64,000 nucleotides of DNA from Firmicutes bacterium UBA5559 (GCA_002425705.1 DIMT01000013.1:59697-123696), one strand, 5' to 3'. Shown: positions 24,896 through 33,580, counted from the first letter of the stretch. Notes: generated by a model not told the origin, from the sequence alone. Made by a program: numbers and translations.

Positions 24896-25945
24896 CTATG
24901 CCCTCCAACCGGGGTGATCTCCCCGGGTCATATCAATAGCGAAGCCCGCTTGCGTAATTCTGCCCTCAATACATTGGCGACATTCAGCCGCTTCATCACC
25001 GGTACAGATTTTCCCGTCATATAATAGATATTTATCCCGAACCTCCGTGGGCGACAAATTAGGCATGACCACATTGGCCCCGGCTTGTATACCCATTTCC
25101 CGTCCAAGATTATCCAACGATCCCAATGCCGTCGTTGCCGGCAGCAGGACTTCCGGCAGGAGCAGCCGAACCATAGCCAGCAGGGTCACCGTCTGGCTCA
25201 CCGTTCCAGCCGGTTCCTCTTTCAGCAGGGTATCATGATGAGGAATAAAGGGACCGATGCCCACCATATGGGGTCGGAAAGACTTCAAAAATCTCAGATC
25301 TTCCACCAAGTGCTTATTCCCCTGTCCCGGAAGTCCAACCATGAAGCCGGCTCCCACCTGATAGCCAATGTCCTTCAAATCCAGCAGGCATCGATGCCGA
25401 TTGTCATAGCTCATACCCGGATGGAGCTTTTCGTAAAGCTCTCTTGAAGCCGTTTCATGGCGAAGCAGGTACCGATCCGCCCCGGCATCAAACAATCGCT
25501 GGTAACTCTCACGGCTTCGCTCACCAACGGACAATGTCAAAGCGGTGTCGGGAAACCGGGATTTGATCGCTTCGATGATTCCTGCCAGCCGTTCATCGGT
25601 AAAGTAGGGGTCTTCCCCCCCCTGAAGCACATAGGTCCTATAGCCGAGGCCATATCCCGTTTCAGCGCTCTTCATGATTTGCCCCGGCGTCAGCCGGTAA
25701 CGCTCCACCTTGTCATTTTCCCTGCGGATGCCACAATATGTGCAATTCCGTTTGCAATAATTGGTGAACTCAATAAGGCCTCTCATAAACACCCGATTAC
25801 CATAGACTCTCATTCGAGTGTCATGGGCTCTCTCCACCAGATAATGCTGATGTCTTTGATCCATGTGATCCAACAAATATAAAAGTCCTTCGTCTGATAG
25901 GTTGTTTTTTTCATACAACTCATCGATCAATGCTATGGGGTCCAT
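24896..25945 (-). CDS. hydE: [FeFe]-hydrogenase maturase HydE, radical SAM
   Basis: A 349-residue radical SAM protein of the BioB/HydE class needed to build the bridging dithiolate part of the H-cluster. The cluster motif is Cys64-x3-Cys68-x2-Cys71 (CKRNCTYC). The later GDEAAECRQC segment holds the optional second cluster cysteines seen in some HydE. It begins one base after the TM1266-like gene ends and is followed after two bases by hydG, so the operon is tightly packed. Confidence 0.95.
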   Translation of the reverse strand: MDPIALIDELYEKNNLSDEGLLYLLDHMDQRHQHYLVERAHDTRMRVYGNRVFMRGLIEFTNYCKRNCTYCGIRRENDKVERYRLTPGQIMKSAETGYGLGYRTYVLQGGEDPYFTDERLAGIIEAIKSRFPDTALTLSVGERSRESYQRLFDAGADRYLLRHETASRELYEKLHPGMSYDNRHRCLLDLKDIGYQVGAGFMVGLPGQGNKHLVEDLRFLKSFRPHMVGIGPFIPHHDTLLKEEPAGTVSQTVTLLAMVRLLLPEVLLPATTALGSLDNLGREMGIQAGANVVMPNLSPTEVRDKYLLYDGKICTGDEAAECRQCIEGRITQAGFAIDMTRGDHPGWRA

Positions 25946-25946
25946 T

Positions 25947-26198
25947 TTACACTTCCTTTTTTGAAATCGAGGTTTTCACATAAACGTGTTCAATATTGCC
26001 CAGTTTCCCTGTCAAACTGTTGATGTCATCCAGTTCCCCTACAACCGTAATGCTGATGACGGAAATGCCGTATTCCTCCATGGGAATTCCCATGCGCCCC
26101 TTCACGATCCCTTTAAACCCGGTAACTACTTCGTTAAAACGCTGCTGGCAGCGATCCGGTTCCTCCAGTATTGCGCTGATTACAGCTACTTTTGCCAT
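25947..26198 (-). CDS. TM1266-like iron-only hydrogenase system regulator
   Basis: An 83-residue protein, MAKVAVISAILEEPDRCQQ onward, of the small ACT/NikR-C-like family named after TM1266 and found with [FeFe]-hydrogenase maturases. It has no DNA-binding domain of its own that I can see. The ATG at 26198 is chosen because GGGAGG lies eight bases upstream; notably that site is part of the 3' arm of a terminator hairpin, so translation and termination are linked. It is the first gene of the hyd operon and its function is only inferred from genomic association. Confidence 0.85.
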   Translation of the reverse strand: MAKVAVISAILEEPDRCQQRFNEVVTGFKGIVKGRMGIPMEEYGISVISITVVGELDDINSLTGKLGNIEHVYVKTSISKKEV

Positions 26199-26400
26199 AA
26201 AAAAACCTCCCTTTCCATAGAAAAGGAGGTCTGTAGGCATGAAAATTCCTGCAACAAAAACTGCTGGCATACACCTTTTTCGGTGATAGATTCAGGCTAT
26301 TGACGTCTCCCTTTCAAATCAGATACTTCTTTTTTGTCAGGCTGTCAGTACATTTAAGGAAACACGAACGGCAGGGAAGCCCCGCTGAACATGAATCTTT
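26199..26400 (-). promoter_or_regulatory. riboswitch-like leader with mutually exclusive terminator and antiterminator, hyd operon
   Basis: The RNA leader is about 200 nt. A terminator hairpin pairs ACCTCCTTTTC (26220-26230) with GAAAGGGAGGT (26205-26215), loop TATG, followed by seven Ts that run into the first ATG. A second copy of GAAAGGGAG at 26307-26315 can pair instead with CTCCTTTTC (26220-26228) over nine base pairs, extended by GTC/GAC after a 2-nt bulge. This alternative P1 helix would enclose a 78-nt domain, free the GGGAGG ribosome site and prevent termination. The enclosed domain has ATAG/CTAT and CACC/GGTG hairpins and a possible CCTG:CAGG loop contact. It matches no riboswitch consensus I know. 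Confidence 0.65.
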
Positions 26401-26407
26401 TGTGGAT

Positions 26408-26437
26408 ATCTTATCAAAAGAAAGAGGGTTTCGTCAA
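26408..26437 (-). promoter_or_regulatory. promoter of the hyd maturation operon
   Basis: On the minus strand TTGACG (26432-26437) precedes TAAGAT (26408-26413) by 18 bp (17 bp if ATAAGA is read). Transcription from here would give the roughly 200-nt leader before the TM1266-like gene. Confidence 0.65.
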
Positions 26438-26483
26438 GGAAAACTATTAACGGAAATATATGTCGCTATACTTATGATTACTC

Positions 26484-27185
26484 CTAGGCCATCTTATCTA
26501 TCACATCCAGTGCCTCATTAATATCCTTCACGTTATATTTCGCCCGTTCTGGCTCCATCAGGGTGATACCTACCGAGATTCCTGCCGCTTCAAACATAGG
26601 GTAGTCATTGGTGTTGTCTCCCACTGCCGCCACTTCTTCCATCGGAATACCCAAAAGTCCGGCTGCAAATCGAAGTCCTGTTCCCTTGTTGATGCCCCCA
26701 GGGGACAAATCAAAGCAATCCACGTGGTCATAACGGTCCACCAGGCCAAGGTTCTCCTCTTGCGAAAGCTTGCAGTCCAGATAAGCGCCGATTCGGTCCT
26801 TGTAATCCTGATTTCGGAAAAAGATAGTCAGCTCCACCTCATTAGGCTGTAGCCAGATTCCCTCCCGATACTTCTCCTTCACTTCCCTTTTCATCTCTTC
26901 CAGAAGCTGAATAGATTTCGGAGCTGCTTCCATATAGTATTCTTCCTCCGGAGGCAGTTTTATTCCCAACTGAACCACTGCTCCGTTTTCTCCAATCAGA
27001 ACTGGTCTATGCAATGACATCTGACGCACGAATCCGCTGAGATAAAATGCCGGTTTTCCCGAACAGAGAGCGATGGCCACTCCTTTATTTTCATATTCCT
27101 GCAATCTGGTCACCACTGCACCCGGAACAGCCTGTTCCAATTCGGCCAGGGTCTTATCCAGATCAAAAGCTATCATTCTGATCAT
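26484..27185 (-). CDS. Cof-type HAD-IIB family hydrolase
   Basis: 233 residues. The HAD nucleophile motif is FDLDKTL at the N-terminus, and motif IV appears as VGDNTNDYPMFEAAGISVG. The cap is the Cof (IIB) type, suggesting a sugar-phosphate or related small phosphomonoester as substrate. The start at 27185 is set by GATGGGAG seven bases upstream; the open frame continues 20 codons further without one. It lies just upstream of the hyd promoter but is probably a separate unit. Confidence 0.85.
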   Translation of the reverse strand: MIRMIAFDLDKTLAELEQAVPGAVVTRLQEYENKGVAIALCSGKPAFYLSGFVRQMSLHRPVLIGENGAVVQLGIKLPPEEEYYMEAAPKSIQLLEEMKREVKEKYREGIWLQPNEVELTIFFRNQDYKDRIGAYLDCKLSQEENLGLVDRYDHVDCFDLSPGGINKGTGLRFAAGLLGIPMEEVAAVGDNTNDYPMFEAAGISVGITLMEPERAKYNVKDINEALDVIDKMA

Positions 27186-27246
27186 ATTCGTTCTCCCATC
27201 TTCTATTGATAGGTTCATTATATCTTCTATTCGGATTTTTTCCAAT

Positions 27247-27286
27247 AAAAACAGCTCCCTTCCAAAAAAGAGAAGGGAGCCTTTTT
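27247..27286. terminator. hairpin terminator between nhaC-type and HAD genes
   Basis: GCTCCCTTC (27254-27262) and GAAGGGAGC (27272-27280) form a nine-pair stem, with an A run on one side and CTTTTT on the other. On the minus strand it follows the NhaC-type gene with a GTTTTTATT tail and probably ends that transcript. Confidence 0.75.
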
Positions 27287-27339
27287 CTCAAATAGCATTT
27301 TGGCCTTTCAGGTTTGCTGCAATGGCTTAAATCCTTATT

Positions 27340-28716
27340 TTACACCATCACAAACCCAAGAATCAGGAATCCGACGATGGCCAGCCCGAAGGGAATGGCT
27401 ACCATTGGCGCCGAAGACTTGAAGTAGTCTACGTTGGTTACCTGGGTGGAGGCGGAGGTCAGGATGACCGTGTCGCTGTAGATACAGATGTGTCCGCCGA
27501 AGCAAACGGCAGAGATTAAGGCGCCGGAGGCCAGGGCATAGGGCACTCCCAACGCAGCGGCCAGAGGTCCCACGATGGGGAAGGCGATGGCTGCCAGGCC
27601 CCAGAAACTACCGGAAGCAAAGGACAGCAGTCCAATTACCACAAAGATCATGGCAGGCAACAGGGACGGGTTCAGGCTGTTGGAAGCCCCTTCTGTCACC
27701 ATGTCGATCAGGCCAAGCGCTGTATTGACATCCACAAACATATAGGCCAGCAGAATGATGATGATCAGGGGGAACATGTCGGTCAGGCCCCGCATGATGG
27801 AATTGATGGCCTGGCTGAAGTTCATCAGCCGCTGAGGCAGATACATCACAACACAGAGGACCAGGGAAGCGAAGAGGCCCACTACCATGTCTTCCGTGAC
27901 CACCGTCAGAACAGCGACCAGCAGGATTGGCGCCAGGAAATTGATAGCCCGGAGTTTCTTCCCTTCCATCTTCTTTTCTTCATCTGGAAGTTCAACCAAT
28001 GCTGCTTTGGATTCCGGGGAAAGGACTTCGCCGGTTTCCAGAGCCCGTTGATTGGCCTTCTTCATGGGTCCGTACAAGGGAATGATTCCCAGGATAAAGA
28101 GGGGCACGATCAGGACAGCCAGCCAGCCATAAACGATGAATGGCATGGCCTGGATGTAGGCACCCACAGCGCTGAGGCTTCCGGTCATGCCGGCTTCCTC
28201 CATCTGCGTGCCCATAAAGGCTCCCCAGGTGGAGAAGGGAATGATGGCGCAGACGGTTACACCGGTTGAGTTAACAATATACGCCAGCATTTCCCGGGGT
28301 ACTTTGTGTTCATCGGTCAGATCCCGTACAGCAGCACCGACGGCCAGACAGTTCAGATAATCGTCGACAAAAATGATAATTCCGAGGATCCAGCTTCCAA
28401 TCATGGAAGATTTCCGGGTTTTCAGCAGTTTTCGAGCGATGCCGGCAAAGCCCAGTACCCCTCCCGAATCCTGCATCAGGGCAATCAGCGCCCCGAATAA
28501 GCCAACTACCAGAAGCACCCACACGGTTCCTTCATCGGTAGCAGTCGCATAGAAACCATCGATAAATTGCCAGAAGGCTTCCAGCGGATTGAATTGGGCC
28601 AGCATCAGATAGGCAGCCACAACTCCTCCCACGATGGAGATGACGGTGCTTTTTGTCCAGAGAGCCAGCACCAGTACGATCAGCGTGGGGATCAGAATGA
28701 ATATTCCGTAGTCCAT
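27340..28716 (-). CDS. NhaC family Na+/H+ antiporter-like transporter
   Basis: 458 residues with about twelve membrane segments. The IFVDDYLNCLAVGAAVRDLTD stretch is diagnostic for the NhaC/ArcD-like ion transporter superfamily branch, and the C-terminal FGGHICIYSDTVILTSAST region is typical. Such proteins exchange Na+ for H+, or in some clades malate or lysine; which applies here is open. AAAGGAG precedes the ATG. It follows the PepV-like dipeptidase on the same strand after an 88-bp gap, so the pair may be cotranscribed and the carrier could move a product of peptide breakdown (inference). Confidence 0.87.
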   Translation of the reverse strand: MDYGIFILIPTLIVLVLALWTKSTVISIVGGVVAAYLMLAQFNPLEAFWQFIDGFYATATDEGTVWVLLVVGLFGALIALMQDSGGVLGFAGIARKLLKTRKSSMIGSWILGIIIFVDDYLNCLAVGAAVRDLTDEHKVPREMLAYIVNSTGVTVCAIIPFSTWGAFMGTQMEEAGMTGSLSAVGAYIQAMPFIVYGWLAVLIVPLFILGIIPLYGPMKKANQRALETGEVLSPESKAALVELPDEEKKMEGKKLRAINFLAPILLVAVLTVVTEDMVVGLFASLVLCVVMYLPQRLMNFSQAINSIMRGLTDMFPLIIIILLAYMFVDVNTALGLIDMVTEGASNSLNPSLLPAMIFVVIGLLSFASGSFWGLAAIAFPIVGPLAAALGVPYALASGALISAVCFGGHICIYSDTVILTSASTQVTNVDYFKSSAPMVAIPFGLAIVGFLILGFVMV

Positions 28717-28804
28717 TTTTGCTCCTTTCTACTTTCCTTACTATATGTCACCGCATAATTCAGCATGCAGGGATCATCAAGACTTTGGCATGCAGCCCAA
28801 ATCC

Positions 28805-30181
28805 TTAGCGAAAGCTGTCTTCCGAAAAGGCAATGTTCGCCATGGCCAGGGCAAATATCTTGGCATTTTTCACCAGGCTGTCCACCCCGATGTATTCGTT
28901 TTCTTCATGGCAGGTGTCCTCTTCCCCCGGAAATATGGGTCCCCAGGAAACCACGTCGGGAATGGCTTTGGCATAGGTCCCACCGTATTCCAGGTTGTAT
29001 CCTCCCGATTCCCCCATTACCCGTTTATAGGCTTCATCAAAGGCCTTGAGAAATGGCCGGTCTTTTCTGACATAGACCGCCGGCATATAGCCCTTTTCCT
29101 CCATGCGTCCTCCGAATTCTTCAGCCAGGTTGCGGAAGGTTTCCCGGATTCTATCGCCGTCACTCCCGTAGGGGAACCGGACGTTGATGTTCACATGGAT
29201 TTCCCGGCCCGAAGTGTAGGCCAGCGTGGGAGAGAACACATTCCGGTGAACAAATTCCCCCTGATAGAATTCAAATTCGCTGTAGAGTCCCAGGGCTTTT
29301 CCCTCGGTGGATTCAAAACGATCCCCCAGCATGGCCAGAAAATCTGCCCCGTTGGTGGGTTCCAGGGTTCCAGATTCCAGCATGGAACGGATCTTTTTGC
29401 CCATCTCTACCAGGGCATTGATCCCTTTTTCCGGCTGGCAGGAATGAACGGATCGGCCTTTCGTCTCCAGTTGTTTGACGGTACCATCGGGCATCCTAAT
29501 TACTGCCTGGCCTTCTCCCGGGACCACGTTGACTGCCTTTCCGGCTTCCACCGCTTCCAGTACCGCTTTTTTGCCCTCAGGCTTTTCCTTTTCCAACGGT
29601 ATGATCAACTCCAGATCCATACCACCCTTTTCCACGTTGCAAATGGGAAAGGTCCCGTCGGGAGTGAATCCATAGTCAGGCAGAGGGAATTTTTCCACAT
29701 AAGCTTCCATATCGGTCCAATGGGTTTCTTCCCGGGTTCCCAGAATCAGCTGGATTTGTTTTTTTTGGGGGATACCCAGTTTTGTCAATGATTCCATGGC
29801 TGTCATAACGGCTATCACCGCCCCTTTGTCATCCAGTGTCCCCCGGCCGTAGAGCTTTCCATCCCGGATTTCCGGATTAAAGGGCGGGCTGATCCACTTC
29901 GACTCATCCCCGGGATCCACCACATCCACATGGGCCAGAACCCCGAGGATTTCTTCCCCTTCTCCAGTTTCTACCAACCCGATTTCTCCGTTCAGCAGGG
30001 CTTTTGTCTGAAGCCCCATCCGGATCCCCAAATCCAGCACATAGTCCAATGCCAGAGAAACCTGTTCCCGGTCTTCGGTTATGCTGGGTATGGCCACCAG
30101 CTCGCTGCAGGTGCGGATCATGAAATCTTTTTTACTTTCTATATATTCTTCAATAGACTGAAGGATGGTTTCCTGAATCAC
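28805..30181 (-). CDS. PepV-like M20 family dipeptidase
   Basis: 458 residues of the Sapep/PepV branch of M20 metallopeptidases. Zinc-binding elements visible are HVDVVDPGDE, GRGTLDDKGAVIA with the bridging Asp, and TREETHWTDMEAY. The C-terminal NEYIGVDSLVKNAKIFALAM is typical. It hydrolyses dipeptides in the cytoplasm. Translation starts at a GTG (30181) with GAGGTG six bases upstream. Directly before it lies a sigma-A promoter overlapped by two near-identical palindromes, and before those the tetR gene, so it is very probably the regulated target of that TetR protein. Confidence 0.88.
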   Translation of the reverse strand: MIQETILQSIEEYIESKKDFMIRTCSELVAIPSITEDREQVSLALDYVLDLGIRMGLQTKALLNGEIGLVETGEGEEILGVLAHVDVVDPGDESKWISPPFNPEIRDGKLYGRGTLDDKGAVIAVMTAMESLTKLGIPQKKQIQLILGTREETHWTDMEAYVEKFPLPDYGFTPDGTFPICNVEKGGMDLELIIPLEKEKPEGKKAVLEAVEAGKAVNVVPGEGQAVIRMPDGTVKQLETKGRSVHSCQPEKGINALVEMGKKIRSMLESGTLEPTNGADFLAMLGDRFESTEGKALGLYSEFEFYQGEFVHRNVFSPTLAYTSGREIHVNINVRFPYGSDGDRIRETFRNLAEEFGGRMEEKGYMPAVYVRKDRPFLKAFDEAYKRVMGESGGYNLEYGGTYAKAIPDVVSWGPIFPGEEDTCHEENEYIGVDSLVKNAKIFALAMANIAFSEDSFR

Positions 30182-30202
30182 GATTTCACCTCAAAAAATA
30201 AA

Positions 30203-30214
30203 ATAACGCGTTAT
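30203..30214. promoter_or_regulatory. TetR-type operator 1
   Basis: ATAACGCGTTAT is a perfect 12-bp palindrome just downstream of the -10 box of the dipeptidase promoter. Its centre is 24 bp from that of operator 2. Confidence 0.7.
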
Positions 30215-30223
30215 ATCGCCTAA

Positions 30224-30252
30224 AATATAACACGTTATCTTTGCCTTGTCAA
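30224..30252 (-). promoter_or_regulatory. promoter of the PepV-like gene
   Basis: On the minus strand TTGACA (30247-30252), exactly 17 bp, then TATATT (30224-30229), a near-consensus sigma-A promoter. It begins within eight bases of the tetR stop codon, so the dipeptidase has its own start. Operator 2 covers the -10 box. Confidence 0.85.
30227..30238. promoter_or_regulatory. TetR-type operator 2
   Basis: ATAACACGTTAT matches operator 1 at 11 of 12 positions and overlaps the -10 element. A repressor bound here would block RNA polymerase directly. Confidence 0.7.
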
Positions 30253-30257
30253 CGGTC

Positions 30258-30848
30258 TTATTTCATCAGCCCCCGGACGAGGGTGGTCAGCATGCAGCGG
30301 GTAGCTTCCCCAATGTCGAAGGAACCTTTGCAGATGATCCAATCCATGAAGATTCCCCGTTCAGCCCGGAGAAAAAGTTCTGCCAGTTCTTCCTCGCTGC
30401 AGCTCAGATCATATCGCCGCCGCAGGGAAGCAATCAGCTTAAAATCATGGTCTTCATAACCCTGCTTGTCCATGGCGATGATCAGGGATCGGTTATCGTG
30501 AAGAACCCCTTGAGAGGTAAAATAGACCTGGAGCAGGTCATGTCCCAGCTCTTTAGCCAGGTTCCGGTTCATCACCACGTTCATTTCAATGTATTCTTCA
30601 TAGGTGCAGTTCTCATCCAGATCAAAGGCCAGGGCCCATTCCCGGGTAAAAACGTCCCGGAACAGATCCAGGATGATCTCATCCTTCGAATTATAGTATT
30701 TGTAGATGGCTCCCGTGGTCACCCCCGCATGGGAGGCTATTTCCCTGACGCTGGTGCCCTTGTAACCCCGTTCCACAAAAAGTTTCCTGGCGGAATGGAG
30801 GATGGCTTTCTGGGTTTTTTCTGCTTTTCCTGTGGGCTTCTTATTCAT
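30258..30848 (-). CDS. TetR/AcrR family transcriptional regulator
   Basis: 196 residues. Residues 8-55 form the TetR helix-turn-helix (AILHSARKLFVERGYKGTSV, then SHAGVTTGAIYKYYNSKDEI). The rest is an all-helical ligand domain with no assignable inducer. GAGGAAG precedes the ATG. It lies 30 bp downstream of the CDF exporter gene and directly upstream of the PepV-like gene. The two palindromes in the gap toward that gene are the obvious binding sites, so it probably represses the dipeptidase and perhaps the NhaC-type carrier. Confidence 0.9.
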   Translation of the reverse strand: MNKKPTGKAEKTQKAILHSARKLFVERGYKGTSVREIASHAGVTTGAIYKYYNSKDEIILDLFRDVFTREWALAFDLDENCTYEEYIEMNVVMNRNLAKELGHDLLQVYFTSQGVLHDNRSLIIAMDKQGYEDHDFKLIASLRRRYDLSCSEEELAELFLRAERGIFMDWIICKGSFDIGEATRCMLTTLVRGLMK

Positions 30849-30879
30849 AAATTCTTCCTCTTAAATATATAAATCTGAT

Positions 30880-31794
30880 TCAGTCAACAAACTCCCTGCC
30901 CAATCCTTCTTTGGGGAAATCCACCTGGATGGTCACATGGTCGATTCCTTGCCCCGAAGCTATGGCTCGAATGTTTTCTTTAATTGTGATGATCTGATCC
31001 GCCGGAGCATCATCCGCTACCAGGATATGGGTGGTGAGCTGATTCCGTTCTCCTTCCAGAGACCAGAGATGGGTGTGATAGACGGCTGCCACATGAGGCA
31101 CTTTACCGATGGTTTCTTCTAATTCTGTTACCGAAACACCCCTGGGAACTCCCTGAAGGAGCACTCGCATCAACTCCCGGACATTCTTGAATACATTAAA
31201 AAGAACAAAGAGGGTGATTCCCACCGACAAAAGGGGGTCCAGAACGGGCAGATCTACAAACAGCATCACGACCCCGGCAATCAGGACCGCAATCCACCCA
31301 AGCACATCTTCCAGCAAATGCCAGGAAACTACCTTCTCGTTGAGAGACTTTCCCATTCGGAGCCTCAGGACTGCCGCACCGTTGACCAGGATTCCAAGCA
31401 GGGCGAAAAGCACCATCCCTTCCGGATGCACTTCCTCCGGGCGAAAGATCCGCGGAATCGATTGGGACAGGACCAGGGCAGAGCCGGCTACCAGCACAAC
31501 ACTGTTAATGAAAGCTCCCAGCAGGGAAAAACGGGCATACCCAAAGGAATACTCTTGGTCAGGGCCTTTCCTGGAGAATCGCTGAAAATACCAGGCCATC
31601 CCCAGAGAAATGGAATCCCCCAGGTCGTGGAGGGCATCCGATAGAATCGCCATGCTGTTGGTCAGGATTCCTCCGATGATTTCCAAAATGGTAAAGGACA
31701 GATTCAGAAAAAAGGCAAGGCGGATGTTCCCTTCCCCGCTGTGTTCATGAACATGATCATGGATATGGTCATGGTGATGATGGTGCTGGTCCAC
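30880..31794 (-). CDS. cation diffusion facilitator family metal exporter
   Basis: About 304 residues with six membrane segments. The N-terminus is a histidine-rich metal sensor stretch (HHHHHDHIHDHVHEH). The SDALHDLGDS motif of helix II supplies the His/Asp transport site of CzcD/ZnT-type Zn2+, Co2+ or Cd2+ exporters, and a cytoplasmic C-terminal domain follows. Start choice: a TATAAT box overlaps the first in-frame ATG (31818), which also lacks a ribosome site. AAGGAGG lies two bases before the ATG at 31800 but eight before the GTG at 31794, so the GTG is preferred. Its promoter lies in one arm of the palindrome at 31823-31969. Confidence 0.85.
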   Translation of the reverse strand: MDQHHHHHDHIHDHVHEHSGEGNIRLAFFLNLSFTILEIIGGILTNSMAILSDALHDLGDSISLGMAWYFQRFSRKGPDQEYSFGYARFSLLGAFINSVVLVAGSALVLSQSIPRIFRPEEVHPEGMVLFALLGILVNGAAVLRLRMGKSLNEKVVSWHLLEDVLGWIAVLIAGVVMLFVDLPVLDPLLSVGITLFVLFNVFKNVRELMRVLLQGVPRGVSVTELEETIGKVPHVAAVYHTHLWSLEGERNQLTTHILVADDAPADQIITIKENIRAIASGQGIDHVTIQVDFPKEGLGREFVD

Positions 31795-31822
31795 TTCCAT
31801 CTCCTCCTTTTTTGCCATTATA

Positions 31823-31969
31823 CCATTTTAAGAACGTTTCTACAAATTGGTTCGTGTCGAATCCTGTCCTTAAAGAAAAAGACAAGCGATTCCAATCCTT
31901 TTCCGGATTATCACGCTTGTCTAATTTTGTCGGCTCACACCAATTTGCAGAACAGTTTATAAAGTTGGT
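31823..31969. repeat. long imperfect palindrome A, related to palindrome B
   Basis: The outer arms (31823-31854 and 31936-31969) are imperfect inverted repeats sharing a perfect CAAATTGGT core (31843-31851 against 31939-31947) and AGAAC-nnTTCT-like sequence. An inner hairpin pairs AGACAAGCG (31880-31888) with CGCTTGTCT (31914-31922) and AATCC with GGATT. Minus-strand TTGTAG-17-TATAAT inside the left arm reads into the CDF exporter. Plus-strand TTGGTT-16-TATAAT at 31965-31992 reads from the right arm toward the 3' end of the NCS1 gene. Confidence 0.7.
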
Positions 31970-31999
31970 TTGTTTCAGGCCCCTGTTATAATGCTGAGG

Positions 32000-33580
32000 T
32001 TATCTTTTTGTCATTGCCTGCTCTTCTTCGACAGTAACGAAGGAGTTCTTAGCAAAAGCGGGCATTTTCATCAGCAGCATATATACGACGATGCCGACAA
32101 CGAAGGAAAAGACGTAGCCGTTGGCAGCGATGTGGTCCATCACCGTCAATTCGCCGCCGTCATACAGCCAGACGGTATTGCCCATCAGAGGCAGGATGAA
32201 GGCTGCTATCCAGGCAATGATACCGGCCCAGTTGACACCGTTGGTGTACCAGTATCTTCCCTTTTCACCGGCAAATAGGCTGGCCACGTCGATTCTTCTC
32301 TGCTTGTAGATGTAGTAGTCGGCTACGAATACGGCTGCAATAGGAGCCAGAATCATACCGTAGTTGTTCATCCAGGTAAAGATGTAGGCTGCCCCGGAGC
32401 CATAGATCCACCAGGGCTGGAATACCACAGTTGCCAGGATACCGGTGATGATAACGCCTTTCCGATAGGAGATCCGGCTGGGACTGATGTTGCTGAAACC
32501 ATTGGCCGGTGCCACTACGTTGGCGGCAACGCAGGTTGTAATGGTAGCGATGGCTACCCCGATGGCGCAGACAATGACGATCAGCTTGTTGTCCACGTAG
32601 TAGAATACATTGGTGGGGTCGAACATGGCCTGACCCATGGTCAATTTCGTGGACTGAGCGAAAAATGCACCAACAAAAGCCATGACGAACATGGGAATCG
32701 GCACTCCGTAAAGCTGAGCCCGGAACTGCACTTTCTGGGATTTGGCATATCGGGAGAAGTCCGGAATGTTCAGGGCCATGGTTGCCCAGAAGGCGATATT
32801 TCCGGTCAGACACGCAGCGAAAACATAGACGATTCCGCCGTTGGCTTCCAGGGCTGCCCAGTCATTTCCCTGGGCCATGACCTCACCGATGGGAATTCCG
32901 GCTGCACTGGCCTGAGCTACGGACCATCCCAGCAGAAGCAGGATTACAACTACAAGGATAGGCGATCCGACGTTCTGAACCCATTTGATGTTCTCAAATC
33001 CATTGTAGGCAACCCAAATAACAAATACCATGAACAGGAAGAATCCGATCAGCTGCCCAACGACGACAGCCGGATTCCCCGGAAGCCCTATGGTGATGCT
33101 GGGATCGGCAAAAAAGGGAATAAAGGTTCCCAGAAGAGCTGCGATGGCACCACCGCCAACCCAGGCCTGAACCGCGGTCCAGCCGCAAGCCACCAGACCT
33201 CTCATGACCGCCGGCACGTGAGCGCCGACGGCCCCGAAGGTCAATCGAGCAAATATGGGGAAGGGGATTCCATATTTGGTGCCCGCATGGGAGTTCAGCT
33301 GCATGGGAATCAGAATGATCAGGTTTCCCAGTACAACATTAAAAACTGCCATCCAGGGAGATAGTCCAAGAGCAATGGCAGCGGAGGAAAGGGAAAGAGC
33401 AGGAATACAGATACACATTCCTACCCAGAGTGCAGTAATATTATAGGTAGTCCAGTTTCTTTGAGAAATTGAAGTGGGCTCCAGATCCACATTGTAATAC
33501 TTGGAGCCGGTCAGCTCGGCACGGGCTTCATCCGTCAGTTCGAATAGGCCATCCCGTTCTGTCTGGGTATAAATAGCCAT
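32000..33580 (-). CDS. NCS1 family nucleobase/hydantoin:cation symporter
   Basis: 526 residues with twelve predicted membrane segments. N-terminal SISQRNWTTYNITALWVGM and the helix-III region RGLVACGWTAVQAWVGGGA match the NCS1 family (CodB, Mhp1, allantoin permease). Substrates in the family include cytosine, uracil, allantoin and hydantoins; the length and N-terminus resemble the allantoin/hydantoin branch, but no catabolic genes are adjacent to settle it. GGAGG six bases before the ATG fixes the start. The gene is flanked by two related long palindromes and preceded by a structured leader. Confidence 0.87.
   Translation of the reverse strand: MAIYTQTERDGLFELTDEARAELTGSKYYNVDLEPTSISQRNWTTYNITALWVGMCICIPALSLSSAAIALGLSPWMAVFNVVLGNLIILIPMQLNSHAGTKYGIPFPIFARLTFGAVGAHVPAVMRGLVACGWTAVQAWVGGGAIAALLGTFIPFFADPSITIGLPGNPAVVVGQLIGFFLFMVFVIWVAYNGFENIKWVQNVGSPILVVVILLLLGWSVAQASAAGIPIGEVMAQGNDWAALEANGGIVYVFAACLTGNIAFWATMALNIPDFSRYAKSQKVQFRAQLYGVPIPMFVMAFVGAFFAQSTKLTMGQAMFDPTNVFYYVDNKLIVIVCAIGVAIATITTCVAANVVAPANGFSNISPSRISYRKGVIITGILATVVFQPWWIYGSGAAYIFTWMNNYGMILAPIAAVFVADYYIYKQRRIDVASLFAGEKGRYWYTNGVNWAGIIAWIAAFILPLMGNTVWLYDGGELTVMDHIAANGYVFSFVVGIVVYMLLMKMPAFAKNSFVTVEEEQAMTKR

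Noticed and set aside
22243..26198. hydG as thiH and hydE as bioB
   Set aside because: The HydG C-terminal auxiliary cluster motif, the adjacent hydF and the TM1266-like gene identify hydrogenase maturases; no thiamine or biotin genes are nearby.
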